20,496 bases of DNA from JBDRNO01 sp043811005 (GCA_043811005.1 JBDRNO010000116.1:1-20496), one strand, 5' to 3'. Counted from the stretch's first letter, positions 7,947 to 16,155 are shown. A program made the numbers and translations. Notes: generated by a model not told the origin, from the letters alone.

Positions 7947-9013
7947 TTATTATACAGTTTCCAAGTATCTATTAAAGAACTTCCTGCTTGCTTCATGACT
8001 TCATAATCTGCTTTTACTCCTTCTCCATAAATATTGCCAATACCTGTTTTGACAACACTTCCAAGCTTCTTAACAGTAAGATCCCCTGCTACATCAACTA
8101 TTATTTCCTGTGTGCTATTACCTTTTATAACACCCTTAGCAACATCAATACTAACAACGGCTGCATAACCCAAACCCCCGGATACAAAAGCTGCCGTAAA
8201 CTTTAGAGCATCTAATCCCAAGTCTATCATTTCATCAGAAGTCCAAAATGGAGCAGGTTCAAGATCTCCTATTGGATCAAGTTCAGGAAGTCCATTTTCA
8301 GGTATTTTTTTCAAGTTTTCAAATCCTTGATCATTCATCCACTTATCCCGCTTTGCTTGTTCTTCTGCGGTTGTAAGTAATTGCACAACACCCTTCTTGC
8401 CACTCAGGTCAACAGAAGTATTACCACCGGAAGAAACAAATTCTTTATATTTATTTTTGTAAGCTTCATCAACATCTTTATTTCCAGATGATGGTTTAGG
8501 TTCCGGCGCTTTAGGTTTGGTTGAAGAAGTCTGATGTGGTGTAATATTTTTGCCAAGAATGCTGGTAATCCCATAAGAAGCTAACAGTTGCTTATAATCT
8601 GTAGCCCAGTCCTGAAAAGCAGCACTTTCGTGTGGGGTAAAAAAGGGTTTCCCTTCAAACTGACCGTTAAATGAAACATCTCCAGGGTTTACTTGACCGG
8701 GAGTAATGATATCGGAGCCGGTACATGGCGTACAAGTATAATATAAAGAACAATCTCCGATATAATTATTCCCATCATATACAGGGTAACTCTGTTTTAT
8801 TGCTAAAATTTGTTGTCTCAAGGATTCGCATTGGCTTTTCGTAGGAATACCAAAGTTAGGAAGCGTAGGTATTGTATAAGGTATTACGCCCCCACAAGGT
8901 CCCGACTGCGCGAGCTGAAAGGAAAAAGACCATCCTTGCGCATTAGTTTTATAACTAAAACAAATAAATGCAATACATGAAAACAGCAGGGTAATGAATA
9001 TTTTTTGCTTCAT
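7943..9013 (-). CDS. exported Cys-containing protein of unknown function
   Basis: Starting at ATG 9013 the product is 356 residues with a clean signal peptide (MKQKIFITLLFSCIAFICF...TNA, then Q). In-frame ATGs at 9028, 9040 and 9127 would only lengthen the N-terminus with basic residues, so 9013 is preferred though 9028 or 9040 is possible. The mature N-terminal part holds paired cysteines (SGPCGG, KSQCESL, GDCSLYYTCTPC), likely disulfide-bonded. A Pro/Lys-rich linker (TKPKAPEPKPSSGNKD) follows. Near the C-terminus is a Gly/Ala hydrophobic stretch (FTAAFVSGGLGYAAVVSIDV) before VIKGNSTQEIIVDVAGD. That segment is reminiscent of the hydrophobic region before the toxin domain in large secreted toxins, but nothing like a toxin domain follows, so this remains a weak comparison. 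Its stop overlaps the TTG of the next gene. Confidence 0.72.
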   Translation of the reverse strand: MKQKIFITLLFSCIAFICFSYKTNAQGWSFSFQLAQSGPCGGVIPYTIPTLPNFGIPTKSQCESLRQQILAIKQSYPVYDGNNYIGDCSLYYTCTPCTGSDIITPGQVNPGDVSFNGQFEGKPFFTPHESAAFQDWATDYKQLLASYGITSILGKNITPHQTSSTKPKAPEPKPSSGNKDVDEAYKNKYKEFVSSGGNTSVDLSGKKGVVQLLTTAEEQAKRDKWMNDQGFENLKKIPENGLPELDPIGDLEPAPFWTSDEMIDLGLDALKFTAAFVSGGLGYAAVVSIDVAKGVIKGNSTQEIIVDVAGDLTVKKLGSVVKTGIGNIYGEGVKADYEVMKQAGSSLIDTWKLYNN

Positions 9014-9142
9014 CGTCTCAGTAGCCATTCGCTCTTTCATGAGTTTTAAATTTATAATGTTAATTTGTTTTAAGATACAAAATAATTTATCTTTATCAAC
9101 ATAAAATTTTAAAACCCGGTATATCATATATGCACCGGTCGG

Positions 9143-12100
9143 TTATTGTTTAACAAATTTCTTCACAGAAACCCCTTTTTCGGTTTTTACTTTTACAAAA
9201 TACATTCCGCTTGCAAAGCCGGAAATATCAATAGTTGTATGGTTTTCTTTTCCATTTATACTTTTTATTATTTGTCCTTCGATATTTAAAATATCTATAT
9301 CGCATTTTTGAAAGGTTTCAACAGCAATATCATCATTTGACGGATTAGGGTGAATAGAAAACAGATCCGGTGCATTACTATTTTCATAAATACCGTTAGG
9401 GTTATTCGTTGAAATATTCGAGCGTGATGTATTATACGATTTTGAAGGATTGCAGGAATTGGGGCTTACCACTTCAACCTGGTAATATAAATAACCCGAA
9501 GGAGCGATTAAATCGCTATATGCCGTACTGCTTCCTGACGATGTTCCTATTAATTGCAAATTATTCGGATCGGAACCACGATAGACATTATAGGTTGAAA
9601 CTGTAAAACCTTGATATGCATTCCATATTAAATTCCAGGTAGTGCCCATTCCCTGGTTAATTGCCAGGTGCATGGTATTATGAGGTGCGCTTCTATCCGA
9701 TTCAAGTCCGCAATCATCTTTTATTGAAATTTTATATTTGTTTGATTGTACATCGGGAAAAGAATTTGTATCAGAGAAAATACTAAAACTGTCATAACTT
9801 ACAGCGCCTGTTTTTTGATAAACATTTGTAATATTGGTTTCCCTGTAAATAAAAAAGGAATCAATTGCATTTGATACAGGTTTATTCCATACAATCAAAT
9901 TTTTATTTGTGCTGTCAACACCTACAATACAAATTTCAGGAGCATTCATCGGGATTATTGAAACACTGACATCATCTGTTGCAATGCAACCATTAGGAGT
10001 TATTACGGTAACAGTATAGGTTTGATTAGAATTAATTGTTGCCACGGGGTTCGCAACATTGGAACTGTCAAGGCCCATGGTGGGTAACCATGAATAGGTA
10101 AGGACACCTGTTCCGGTATAATTTGCAGATGTATTCAACGTAGTACTGTCACCGCAGATTATTGCGCCATCTGTTCCGGTAATTGCAAGTAGGTTCACTA
10201 AAACCGTAACACTATCAATGGCAGTGCAGCCATTGGGAGTTGTTACAGTTACAAAATATGTTGTATTACCCGTAACTGTTGCAGAAGGATTTGGAATAGT
10301 GTCGTAATTTAATCCAGTTGCAGGCGACCATAAATATGAGAGGGTTCCCGTTCCTGTATAATTTGAAGTGATGCTATCAAATTGAGCTGTTCCTCCGCAA
10401 ATTATTGTTTTGTCCATTCCTGCGTTTGCTGTCAAAGGATTTACATAAACCGTAACACTATCTGTTGCAACACAGCCATTGGGAGTTGTTACAGTTACAA
10501 AATATGTTGTATCACTCGTTGCTGTTGCCGTTGGATTTGAAATAGTGTCGTAATTTAATTCTATCGAGGGTGACCACAAATATGAAAGTACGCCCGTTCC
10601 TGTGTAAATTGATGTAACACTATCTAATTGTGCAGTCCCTCCACAAATTATAGTTTTATCCATTCCTGCATTTGCTGTTAAAGGATTTACAAAAACCATA
10701 ACACTATCTATTACAATGCAACCATTCCCTGTTGTTGCCGTAACGATATAATTTGTAGTAGCATTAGGGCTTGCTTTAGGGTTAGAAATGTCTGTAGCAT
10801 TTAACCCATTTGCAGGAGACCAAGAATAAGATACAAGTTCAGGTAATTTTAAAATTTTCCCGCTAAGACCAACAGCATAACCAGATACGGCATCCGGAAA
10901 ATGTACCGAACGTAAAAAGAAAGTTGCTCCTCCTGTTTGTTTTACCCAACTTGATCCGCCATTTGTTGTTTTTAATATAGTCCCGTTATCTCCTGCCACA
11001 TAACCAGTATCGGTATTTATAAAATATACCGAACATAAAAGATATCCAATTCCGCTTACTTGTGATGTCCAATTAATGCCTGCATTGCTTGTTTTAACAA
11101 TAGTTCCACCATCTCCAACAGCAAAACCTGTATTAGCATCTGCGAAATAAACTGCCCGTAGCTGGGAATTTGTTCCACTTGTTTGTTGTGTCCAATTTGT
11201 TCCGCCATTTGATGTTTTTAAAATAGTACCGAAACCTCCTGCAACATAACCTGTATCTTTATTTATAAAATATACTGAACGTAAGCCGGGAGCTGTTCCG
11301 ATTGTCTGTTGTGTCCAGTTTGTTCCGCCATTTGATGTTTTTAAAATAATACCGACATTCGCACTATCACCAGCCACATAACCGATAGCGGAATTTGCAA
11401 AATATACAGAATTTAGCATGCTAATAGGTGGTCCGCTTAATTGTTGAGTCCAATTTGTTCCGCCATTTGTTGTTTTAATAATGGATCCATTTCCAACTGA
11501 ATACCCGGTATCAGTATTACTAAAATAAACAGAATTTAATCCATTACTAATACTATTTGTTTGTATTGTCCAATCAGCACCACCATTTATTGTTTTTAGA
11601 ATTTTACCAAAATTACCCACTGCATACCCTGTGTTTTCATCAGTGAAGAAAACAGAAGATAAATTAGTAGTTGTGTTGCTGTTTAATGTTGCCCATTGGG
11701 GATTTGCATTAAGCTGAACATAACCTCCGCAAATAATTGATGTATCTGTTCCAGCATAAACTGAAATTGCCGGCGATTCAGTAAGTATAATGCTTTTGGT
11801 AAGAGTACATCCATAACTTACTTCAGAAACTGTTACTGTATATGTACCTGCAATGAGGCCGTTTATATTGGCTGTAGTATCTCCGGTGCTCCAAAGGTAT
11901 GTATATGGTGCAACACCGCCGGATACGCTCGCTTCAATTCCTGCTGTCGCTGCTCCATTGCAGAGAATTGGTTGAGAAACGCTTAGTGAAACAGCCAGGG
12001 GTATTCCAGTTTGATATTCATAAGCGCCAATATCAATGCGGCAAACTGTTACGCGGGGATTACCTGCTATATCTGTTGAGGGATATGTGCCATTCGGTTC

Positions 12101-13123
12101 TCCTGCATCAATACACGGAGACGTGTTTTGCAAGGACCAATCAGCATATAAGCTATTATATCCCGTGCCGCTACCGCCAGAAGGTGCAACAAATAATGGA
12201 TCTGAATTAATATTGTTTTGGTATGTTCCTGAATATATATTGCCATTGATTCCAAAAGCAGCAGTACCACCCTGCACATCACAATAATAAAAATTTGGGT
12301 CACTGTCTTCTGTTTCAAGAAATACCTGGGCACCGCTTGTACTTGCAGTATTTCCCCATAAGATAGTATTTCGAAAAGTCGGTTGTCCTACAAGTCTGCA
12401 ACATATAGCTCCGCCATTTACAGCACTGTTGTTTGAAATAGTATTGTTAATGAGGCTTGGGCTACAGTAGACGAAATAAAATCCTCCACCATAAGAAGCA
12501 GTGTTGTTGGAAATGATATTGTTTGAAACAGATGGCGTACAACCATCTATATAAATTCCCCCTCCATAAATAGCAGTATTGTTGGAAATGGTGTTGTAGT
12601 AAATGGAAATATTGCTGGAACTGAAACAGTAAATCCCTCCACCATTAATAGCATCACAATTTGAAATAAGGCAATTTGAAATAATAACCTTGGAAAAATT
12701 TTTTAAAAAAAGCGCACCTCCATGCGTGTCGTAGCCGCTACCGCCACTAACTTTACCATATTGAAATTTACAAAATAATATTTTGGATGAGTCATTTATC
12801 ATCGGTGTATCTTCATAGCGGATTCCTTTCCAACCATCCGTAGTGTTGGCAGCAGTAAATGTAATTGTATCTGTTATTGTTCCAATGGCAAGTAGTCGCC
12901 CTTGCACATTGAATTTATAATGTCCCTGAAAATTTACTGTCACCCCCGGCTGTATGGTGAGGGTGGAGCCGTCAGGTATTTGTATGCTGCCTTGTATTAA
13001 ATAAGGCGAGCCGGCAATTGTCCATGTTCCGCTAACTGAGCCGGCAGGCACAACAGTTTGTGCGATTGTTGTTGAAGCATTTAAGCTATATATTACAATT
13101 GCAATTAAAAATATTTTTCTCAT
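9143..13123 (-). CDS. giant T9SS-secreted surface protein (beta-helix, SprB repeat, Ycf48-like propeller, PKD-like repeats)
   Basis: This 1326-residue modular protein has a signal peptide at 1-22 (ending TTIAQ). Domains in order: an N-terminal cap and right-handed parallel beta-helix (about 25-290, with coils repeating NNTISNN...AIYGGGIY); a closing module ending SPCIDAG...GNPR...DIGAYEYQ (about 300-372), known from cell-surface beta-helix proteins; a SprB-type repeat (about 376-450, PILCNG...GGVAPYTYLWSTG...GTYTVTV); seven Ycf48/BNR-like repeats of 41 residues (about 487-764, SVYFxNxDTGYVAG...ILKTxNGGTNWT); four PKD-like units of about 82 residues (AGMDKTIICGG...YLWSP...VTTPNGC), the first interrupted by the propeller; two fibronectin-III-like domains (about 1061-1225); and a T9SS sorting domain (about 1255-1326, FSIHPNPS...DILNIEGQ...GMYFVKV). 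It should be exported by Sec, secreted by T9SS and displayed on the cell surface, probably for adhesion or polymer binding. It lies 14 bp after the preceding gene. Confidence 0.93.
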   Translation of the reverse strand: MRKIFLIAIVIYSLNASTTIAQTVVPAGSVSGTWTIAGSPYLIQGSIQIPDGSTLTIQPGVTVNFQGHYKFNVQGRLLAIGTITDTITFTAANTTDGWKGIRYEDTPMINDSSKILFCKFQYGKVSGGSGYDTHGGALFLKNFSKVIISNCLISNCDAINGGGIYCFSSSNISIYYNTISNNTAIYGGGIYIDGCTPSVSNNIISNNTASYGGGFYFVYCSPSLINNTISNNSAVNGGAICCRLVGQPTFRNTILWGNTASTSGAQVFLETEDSDPNFYYCDVQGGTAAFGINGNIYSGTYQNNINSDPLFVAPSGGSGTGYNSLYADWSLQNTSPCIDAGEPNGTYPSTDIAGNPRVTVCRIDIGAYEYQTGIPLAVSLSVSQPILCNGAATAGIEASVSGGVAPYTYLWSTGDTTANINGLIAGTYTVTVSEVSYGCTLTKSIILTESPAISVYAGTDTSIICGGYVQLNANPQWATLNSNTTTNLSSVFFTDENTGYAVGNFGKILKTINGGADWTIQTNSISNGLNSVYFSNTDTGYSVGNGSIIKTTNGGTNWTQQLSGPPISMLNSVYFANSAIGYVAGDSANVGIILKTSNGGTNWTQQTIGTAPGLRSVYFINKDTGYVAGGFGTILKTSNGGTNWTQQTSGTNSQLRAVYFADANTGFAVGDGGTIVKTSNAGINWTSQVSGIGYLLCSVYFINTDTGYVAGDNGTILKTTNGGSSWVKQTGGATFFLRSVHFPDAVSGYAVGLSGKILKLPELVSYSWSPANGLNATDISNPKASPNATTNYIVTATTGNGCIVIDSVMVFVNPLTANAGMDKTIICGGTAQLDSVTSIYTGTGVLSYLWSPSIELNYDTISNPTATATSDTTYFVTVTTPNGCVATDSVTVYVNPLTANAGMDKTIICGGTAQFDSITSNYTGTGTLSYLWSPATGLNYDTIPNPSATVTGNTTYFVTVTTPNGCTAIDSVTVLVNLLAITGTDGAIICGDSTTLNTSANYTGTGVLTYSWLPTMGLDSSNVANPVATINSNQTYTVTVITPNGCIATDDVSVSIIPMNAPEICIVGVDSTNKNLIVWNKPVSNAIDSFFIYRETNITNVYQKTGAVSYDSFSIFSDTNSFPDVQSNKYKISIKDDCGLESDRSAPHNTMHLAINQGMGTTWNLIWNAYQGFTVSTYNVYRGSDPNNLQLIGTSSGSSTAYSDLIAPSGYLYYQVEVVSPNSCNPSKSYNTSRSNISTNNPNGIYENSNAPDLFSIHPNPSNDDIAVETFQKCDIDILNIEGQIIKSINGKENHTTIDISGFASGMYFVKVKTEKGVSVKKFVKQ
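9955..10832 (-). repeat. PKD-like tandem units of about 246 bp within the surface protein gene
   Basis: The motif AGMDKTIICGG occurs at residues 819 and 901 (82 residues apart), a diverged copy TGTDGAIICGD starts at 982, and VYAGTDTSIICGG at 455 opens an interrupted first unit. At DNA level the word CCATTGGGAGTTGTTACAGT occurs at 10230 and 10476, exactly 246 bp apart, indicating fairly recent duplication of whole units. Confidence 0.85.
10832..11695 (-). repeat. seven in-phase 123-bp repeats encoding Ycf48/BNR-like propeller blades
   Basis: Blades begin at protein residues 490, 531, 572, 616, 657, 698 and 739: 41-residue spacing except one 44-residue step. The DNA is also strongly repetitive; for example the blocks starting at 11184 and 11307 are nearly identical over about 50 bases and are offset by exactly 123 bp. 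Seven repeats fit one complete seven-bladed propeller. Confidence 0.85.
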
Positions 13124-13137
13124 TGTTTATCCTTATT

Positions 13138-13851
13138 TTAAGGATGAGGTTTTACTTTATCTCCAAGATTTTTGGTTTCTGTTCCTATAAATTTGAGGGC
13201 TTTTCCTACTTGTTCAGGAACAAAACCAACTCCTTTTAATAAAGCAGAAGTAACAGTTCTTGTCCATTTCCATGTTTCTTTTACACCAATCCCTATTTTT
13301 TGTCCAGACCAGCTTGCTGCATAAGCTAAATGCCGGGAAGCTGCGTCCAAAGAAATTCCCGTTTTTACAGGTTTTTCGGCTTTCCAATACTCAGCCGAAA
13401 TTTTATGCTGATAGGCAGCTAATGTAAAATGTGCATTGGCAAAAACAATATTCATATCATAGAGAAATATCGGCTTCCCTTCGTCCAGCCTTTTAGCAGT
13501 ACTTTCTAATTCCCGAACAGATTGATTAATCTGATCTTTTTCTTTACCTGTTGTATTTGCTGCTTCAATCTTTATATAAGAAATAGCTTTTCTGATTTCA
13601 AAAGCAGCCAGTTTCTCATTCATGTTAATATAATGATTTTTTGCCCTGTAAAAGCACCAATCAATATCATCTACCCAAAAGATAATTGCGTGGTATCCTG
13701 AAGAATCAGCATCTAACAAATAAGGTTGACTGTCAGGAACCTGAGCAATGGAGGAATTTGCAGCAATTAACATTATGGTTAACCAGATTACTAACATAAT
13801 TAATTGTCTGTTAAGGTATTTCACTGTTAAGGTAGAGGATTTATTAATCAT
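13138..13851 (-). CDS. exported helical protein of unknown function, first gene of the long operon
   Basis: This 237-residue product has an N-terminal hydrophobic segment and likely signal peptide (about 18-36, LIMLVIWLTIMLIAANSSIA, then Q); ATG at 13851 gives a basic n-region, and an internal ATG at residue 19 is an alternative. The mature part is predicted mostly helical: residues about 60-130 (amphipathic, including DDIDWCFYRAKNHYINMNEK and KDQINQSVRELESTAKRLDEG), then SLDAASRHLAYAASWSGQKIG (about 168-188) and an Ala/Gly/Val segment near the C-terminus. I recognise no family. It is followed after 14 bp by the giant surface protein gene and preceded by a gene-free 336-bp stretch, so it probably opens the transcription unit. 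Acting with the surface protein it precedes is plausible but inferred from position only. Confidence 0.7.
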   Translation of the reverse strand: MINKSSTLTVKYLNRQLIMLVIWLTIMLIAANSSIAQVPDSQPYLLDADSSGYHAIIFWVDDIDWCFYRAKNHYINMNEKLAAFEIRKAISYIKIEAANTTGKEKDQINQSVRELESTAKRLDEGKPIFLYDMNIVFANAHFTLAAYQHKISAEYWKAEKPVKTGISLDAASRHLAYAASWSGQKIGIGVKETWKWTRTVTSALLKGVGFVPEQVGKALKFIGTETKNLGDKVKPHP

Positions 13852-13950
13852 TGCTTTTGAGTTTTTATTACTTTAGACGCACTTACTGGATTTTGTCACA
13901 TAGTCATTATTAAAGAAACGTTACTATTCGGTTTGGTGTTGAACATTACT

Positions 13951-14054
13951 AAGATTTCCTAAATCTCTGTCTGCGGTTTGTCCGGGAATTTGGGCTATCT
14001 CATCGAAAACATCACTGAAGTTTAGCAGGTAAGATATAAGATTAAGGAAATCTT
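13951..14054. repeat. inverted repeat pair (AAGATTTCCT / AGGAAATCTT)
   Basis: Ten bases at 13951-13960 are the exact reverse complement of 14045-14054, and the match extends to about 16 of 18 positions. The arms lie 84 bp apart in the presumed promoter region of the long operon. They could be a regulator half-site pair, ends of a small degenerate element, or chance. Apart from this and the terminator at 14134, I see nothing definite in 13852-14187. Confidence 0.4.
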
Positions 14055-14133
14055 GGTGTTAAAAAAATATACAATTTTATCCCGTTTTTAGTACAACCGG
14101 AAAGCCATGGATTTATTTCAGTAAATAAAAAAT

Positions 14134-14167
14134 ACAGCCTGCCTTTCTTATATGAAAGGCAGGTTGT
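14134..14167 (-). terminator. Rho-independent terminator of the OmpA operon
   Basis: A 14-bp stem (one G-T pair) at 14134-14147 and 14154-14167 encloses a 6-base loop. Read on the minus strand it is followed by ATTTTTTATTT. It lies 21 bases past the OmpA-family stop codon, which separates that unit from the long operon that starts at 13851. Confidence 0.85.
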
Positions 14168-14187
14168 ATGTGGAAAGTTCAGCATGT

Positions 14188-15087
14188 TTAATTACTGCTT
14201 GCAGGAGGTACAAGCAACTGAAAAAATTCATCCAATTTTGGGAGGATAATAATTTCCGTTCTTCTATTCAGGCTTTTGCCATTAGCCGTATCATTCGATG
14301 TTTTCGGAATGTATTCACTACGGCCACCGGCGGTCATTCTTTCCGGCCTGACTCCGTATTTTACCTGGAGAGTTCTGACAACAGAAGTCGCTCTCTTAGC
14401 GCTTAAATCCCAATTGTCTGCCATGCATTCGGTTTTTATCGGAACATTATCGGTATGTCCCTCAACAAGAATGTCCAGATTTTGGTGGTCTTTGACCACT
14501 TTAGCAATTTTACCCAGTACGGCTTCTGCATCAGGTAGAATCTGGGCGCTGCCTGTTTTGAAAAGCATTTTATCCGAAAGTGAAATATAGACTACCCCTT
14601 TTTTTATTTCTATTGTAATGTCATCATCGTTTACATCCGCTAATGAACGTTTTAGATTCATTACTAAAGCTAAGTTTAATGAGTCTTTCGTTCTTATTGA
14701 CGAAGTCAAATCCTTGATGTATTTATCCTGCTCGTGCAAAAAGTCAAGCGTTTTTTTTATGTTGTCAGCGCCCTTCTTACTCACCACAGACAAGTCTGCC
14801 AAAAGATCCAGCACATTGGTGTTGGTGCTTTTCAAATAATCCAACTGTTGCTCAAGCGAAGCGACTTTGCTTCTTTCATTCATCAATTCCAGATCTTTGT
14901 TGGTAAGTTTAGTTTTATATTCAGCGCTTTGCTTTTCGCAATCCCTGAATTGAACCGTTACACTGTTTAAAGAGCTTTGCACTTTGTCCCTGTTGCCCTG
15001 CATTTCAATAAACTTTTTATTACTCACGCAAGACCCCATAAATAAGGTAAGGGAAAGTATGAATAAAACACTTTTTGTAGTTTTCAT
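14188..15087 (-). CDS. OmpA-family peptidoglycan-binding lipoprotein
   Basis: This 299-residue protein starts with a lipoprotein-type signal (MKTTKSVLFILSLTLFMGSC), with Cys20 the probable lipidated residue. Residues about 25-150 are a long coiled coil (KVQSSLNSVTVQFRDCEKQ, LELMNERSKVASLEQQLDYL). The C-terminal OmpA/MotB domain (about 158-285) is complete: MLFKTGSAQILPDAEAVL, VEGHTDNVPI, DNWDLSAKRATSVVRTL and LNRRTEIII, with the Asp of DNWDLSAKR and the Arg of NRRTEI, the residues that bind diaminopimelate in this family. It would link the outer membrane to peptidoglycan, with the coiled coil as spacer. The gene follows a membrane-anchored coiled-coil gene after 41 bp, likely as one operon, and ends before a strong terminator. 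Confidence 0.92.
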   Translation of the reverse strand: MKTTKSVLFILSLTLFMGSCVSNKKFIEMQGNRDKVQSSLNSVTVQFRDCEKQSAEYKTKLTNKDLELMNERSKVASLEQQLDYLKSTNTNVLDLLADLSVVSKKGADNIKKTLDFLHEQDKYIKDLTSSIRTKDSLNLALVMNLKRSLADVNDDDITIEIKKGVVYISLSDKMLFKTGSAQILPDAEAVLGKIAKVVKDHQNLDILVEGHTDNVPIKTECMADNWDLSAKRATSVVRTLQVKYGVRPERMTAGGRSEYIPKTSNDTANGKSLNRRTEIIILPKLDEFFQLLVPPASSN

Positions 15088-15128
15088 GGTTTTTTATGTT
15101 TTATAGTTATTTAATATTTCTGCTTTCT

Positions 15129-16046
15129 TTATCGTAATGCAAATGAAGCCACTCCCATCTTGTTTTGCTTTGTATAAAGTTCAACAAAATATGTCCCGGC
15201 TTTATAATTTTGAGAAGCGATCCATTCAATGCAAACATTTTGCTTTACATTGGCATAAACAATATTCACATACGTTGTATAAAGGTTATCTGTGATTGAT
15301 TCCGGGCGTTCTATCTTATCAGAACCGGCAGCTTTATCTAATATGGTTACCCCTTCCGGTGTGATTATTTTGATGTACACCGTCTGCTTTCCTTTCTTTG
15401 CTAATTTGTTTTCCAAAACATCAAAGCAAACTTCAATCTTTTTTGTTTTTTTAGCCATGGCTGTACGGGTAAAATTCCCCACCAGGTTCTTTTTTATCGG
15501 TTTAATAGCCATGTTATCAGCTAACAAGTTCTCTCCCAAAGCAATTTTCCCTTTTAATGTTCTTATTTCACTTTGTAGCCCGCCTATTGTTTTATTCAAA
15601 CCAAGATTCTGTGATTTCAGTTTCTCATTTTTCATCAATAAGTCATCTATTTTTTCAAGATATTCAATTTTCAACTTTAGTAAATTATCAATTTCTACCT
15701 GTAATTGAGCTGTTAATTCTTTTGAGCTCTTTGCCTCTTGCCCCAGCTTTGTAATTTTTGCTTCCTGCGCCTTTATTTTAGTATTTGCTTCGTCAACTAC
15801 CGAATCCAATCGCGCTGATATGCCTTTATACTTTTCAAGTTCTGTAACCGTTGCTTGCAGCTCCTTTTCTAACATGACTGTTGTTTCAATTACAGGTTTC
15901 ATCTCTTTGGTTATGTACTTCATTTCTGTTTTTATTTCCGATTTTTTATTCATCAGAAATATATTGCCAATTACTGAAAGGGCAAGTAAAATACCAAGAA
16001 TAACAGCAATGTTATTCTTTCTGTTAGTTTGTTTTTCTGCGTTCAT
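15129..16046 (-). CDS. membrane-anchored coiled-coil protein with C-terminal beta domain
   Basis: The 305-residue protein has a short basic N-terminus (KQTNRKNN), one transmembrane helix (about 13-32, IAVILGILLALSVIGNIFLM), then a long coiled coil (about 35-195, rich in Lys, Glu and Leu heptads) and a compact beta-rich C-terminal domain (about 205-305, KKIEVCFDVLENKLAKKG, VYIKIITPEGVTI, GTYFVELYTKQNKMG). The helix followed by charged residues suggests an inner-membrane anchor with the rest in the periplasm. No enzymatic motif is seen. Its partner gene encodes an OmpA-type lipoprotein that also has a coiled coil, so the pair might bridge inner membrane and cell wall; this is an inference from architecture and adjacency. 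The ATG at 16046 follows an A-rich leader typical of this phylum. Confidence 0.82.
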   Translation of the reverse strand: MNAEKQTNRKNNIAVILGILLALSVIGNIFLMNKKSEIKTEMKYITKEMKPVIETTVMLEKELQATVTELEKYKGISARLDSVVDEANTKIKAQEAKITKLGQEAKSSKELTAQLQVEIDNLLKLKIEYLEKIDDLLMKNEKLKSQNLGLNKTIGGLQSEIRTLKGKIALGENLLADNMAIKPIKKNLVGNFTRTAMAKKTKKIEVCFDVLENKLAKKGKQTVYIKIITPEGVTILDKAAGSDKIERPESITDNLYTTYVNIVYANVKQNVCIEWIASQNYKAGTYFVELYTKQNKMGVASFALR

Positions 16047-16122
16047 TTTTTTAGATTTTAAAAGGTTAATAATAAAAATTTACATTTAGATGAATAAAAT
16101 TGAAAAAGTCACACACAAAAAA

Positions 16123-16155
16123 AAAGATTATTCTAAAACGGATGGATTTTGCAAA
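16123..16155 (-). promoter_or_regulatory. weak Bacteroidota-type promoter candidate for the coiled-coil/OmpA operon
   Basis: On the minus strand, TTTG (16152-16155) is followed after 21 bases by TAATCTTT (16123-16130), resembling the TTTG / TAnnTTTG pattern used by Bacteroidota primary sigma factor. The second box is imperfect and spacing is slightly long. It lies about 77 bases upstream of the start at 16046. Confidence 0.3.

Noticed and set aside
11899..12333. Overlapping open frames on both strands within the giant surface protein gene
   Set aside because: All lie inside the beta-helix and SprB coding region in other frames and show no domain features.
15292..15708. 138-residue plus-strand open frame rich in Phe and Ser
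   Set aside because: It is antisense to the Lys/Glu-rich coiled-coil gene, whose AAA/GAA codons read as TTT/TTC on the other strand.
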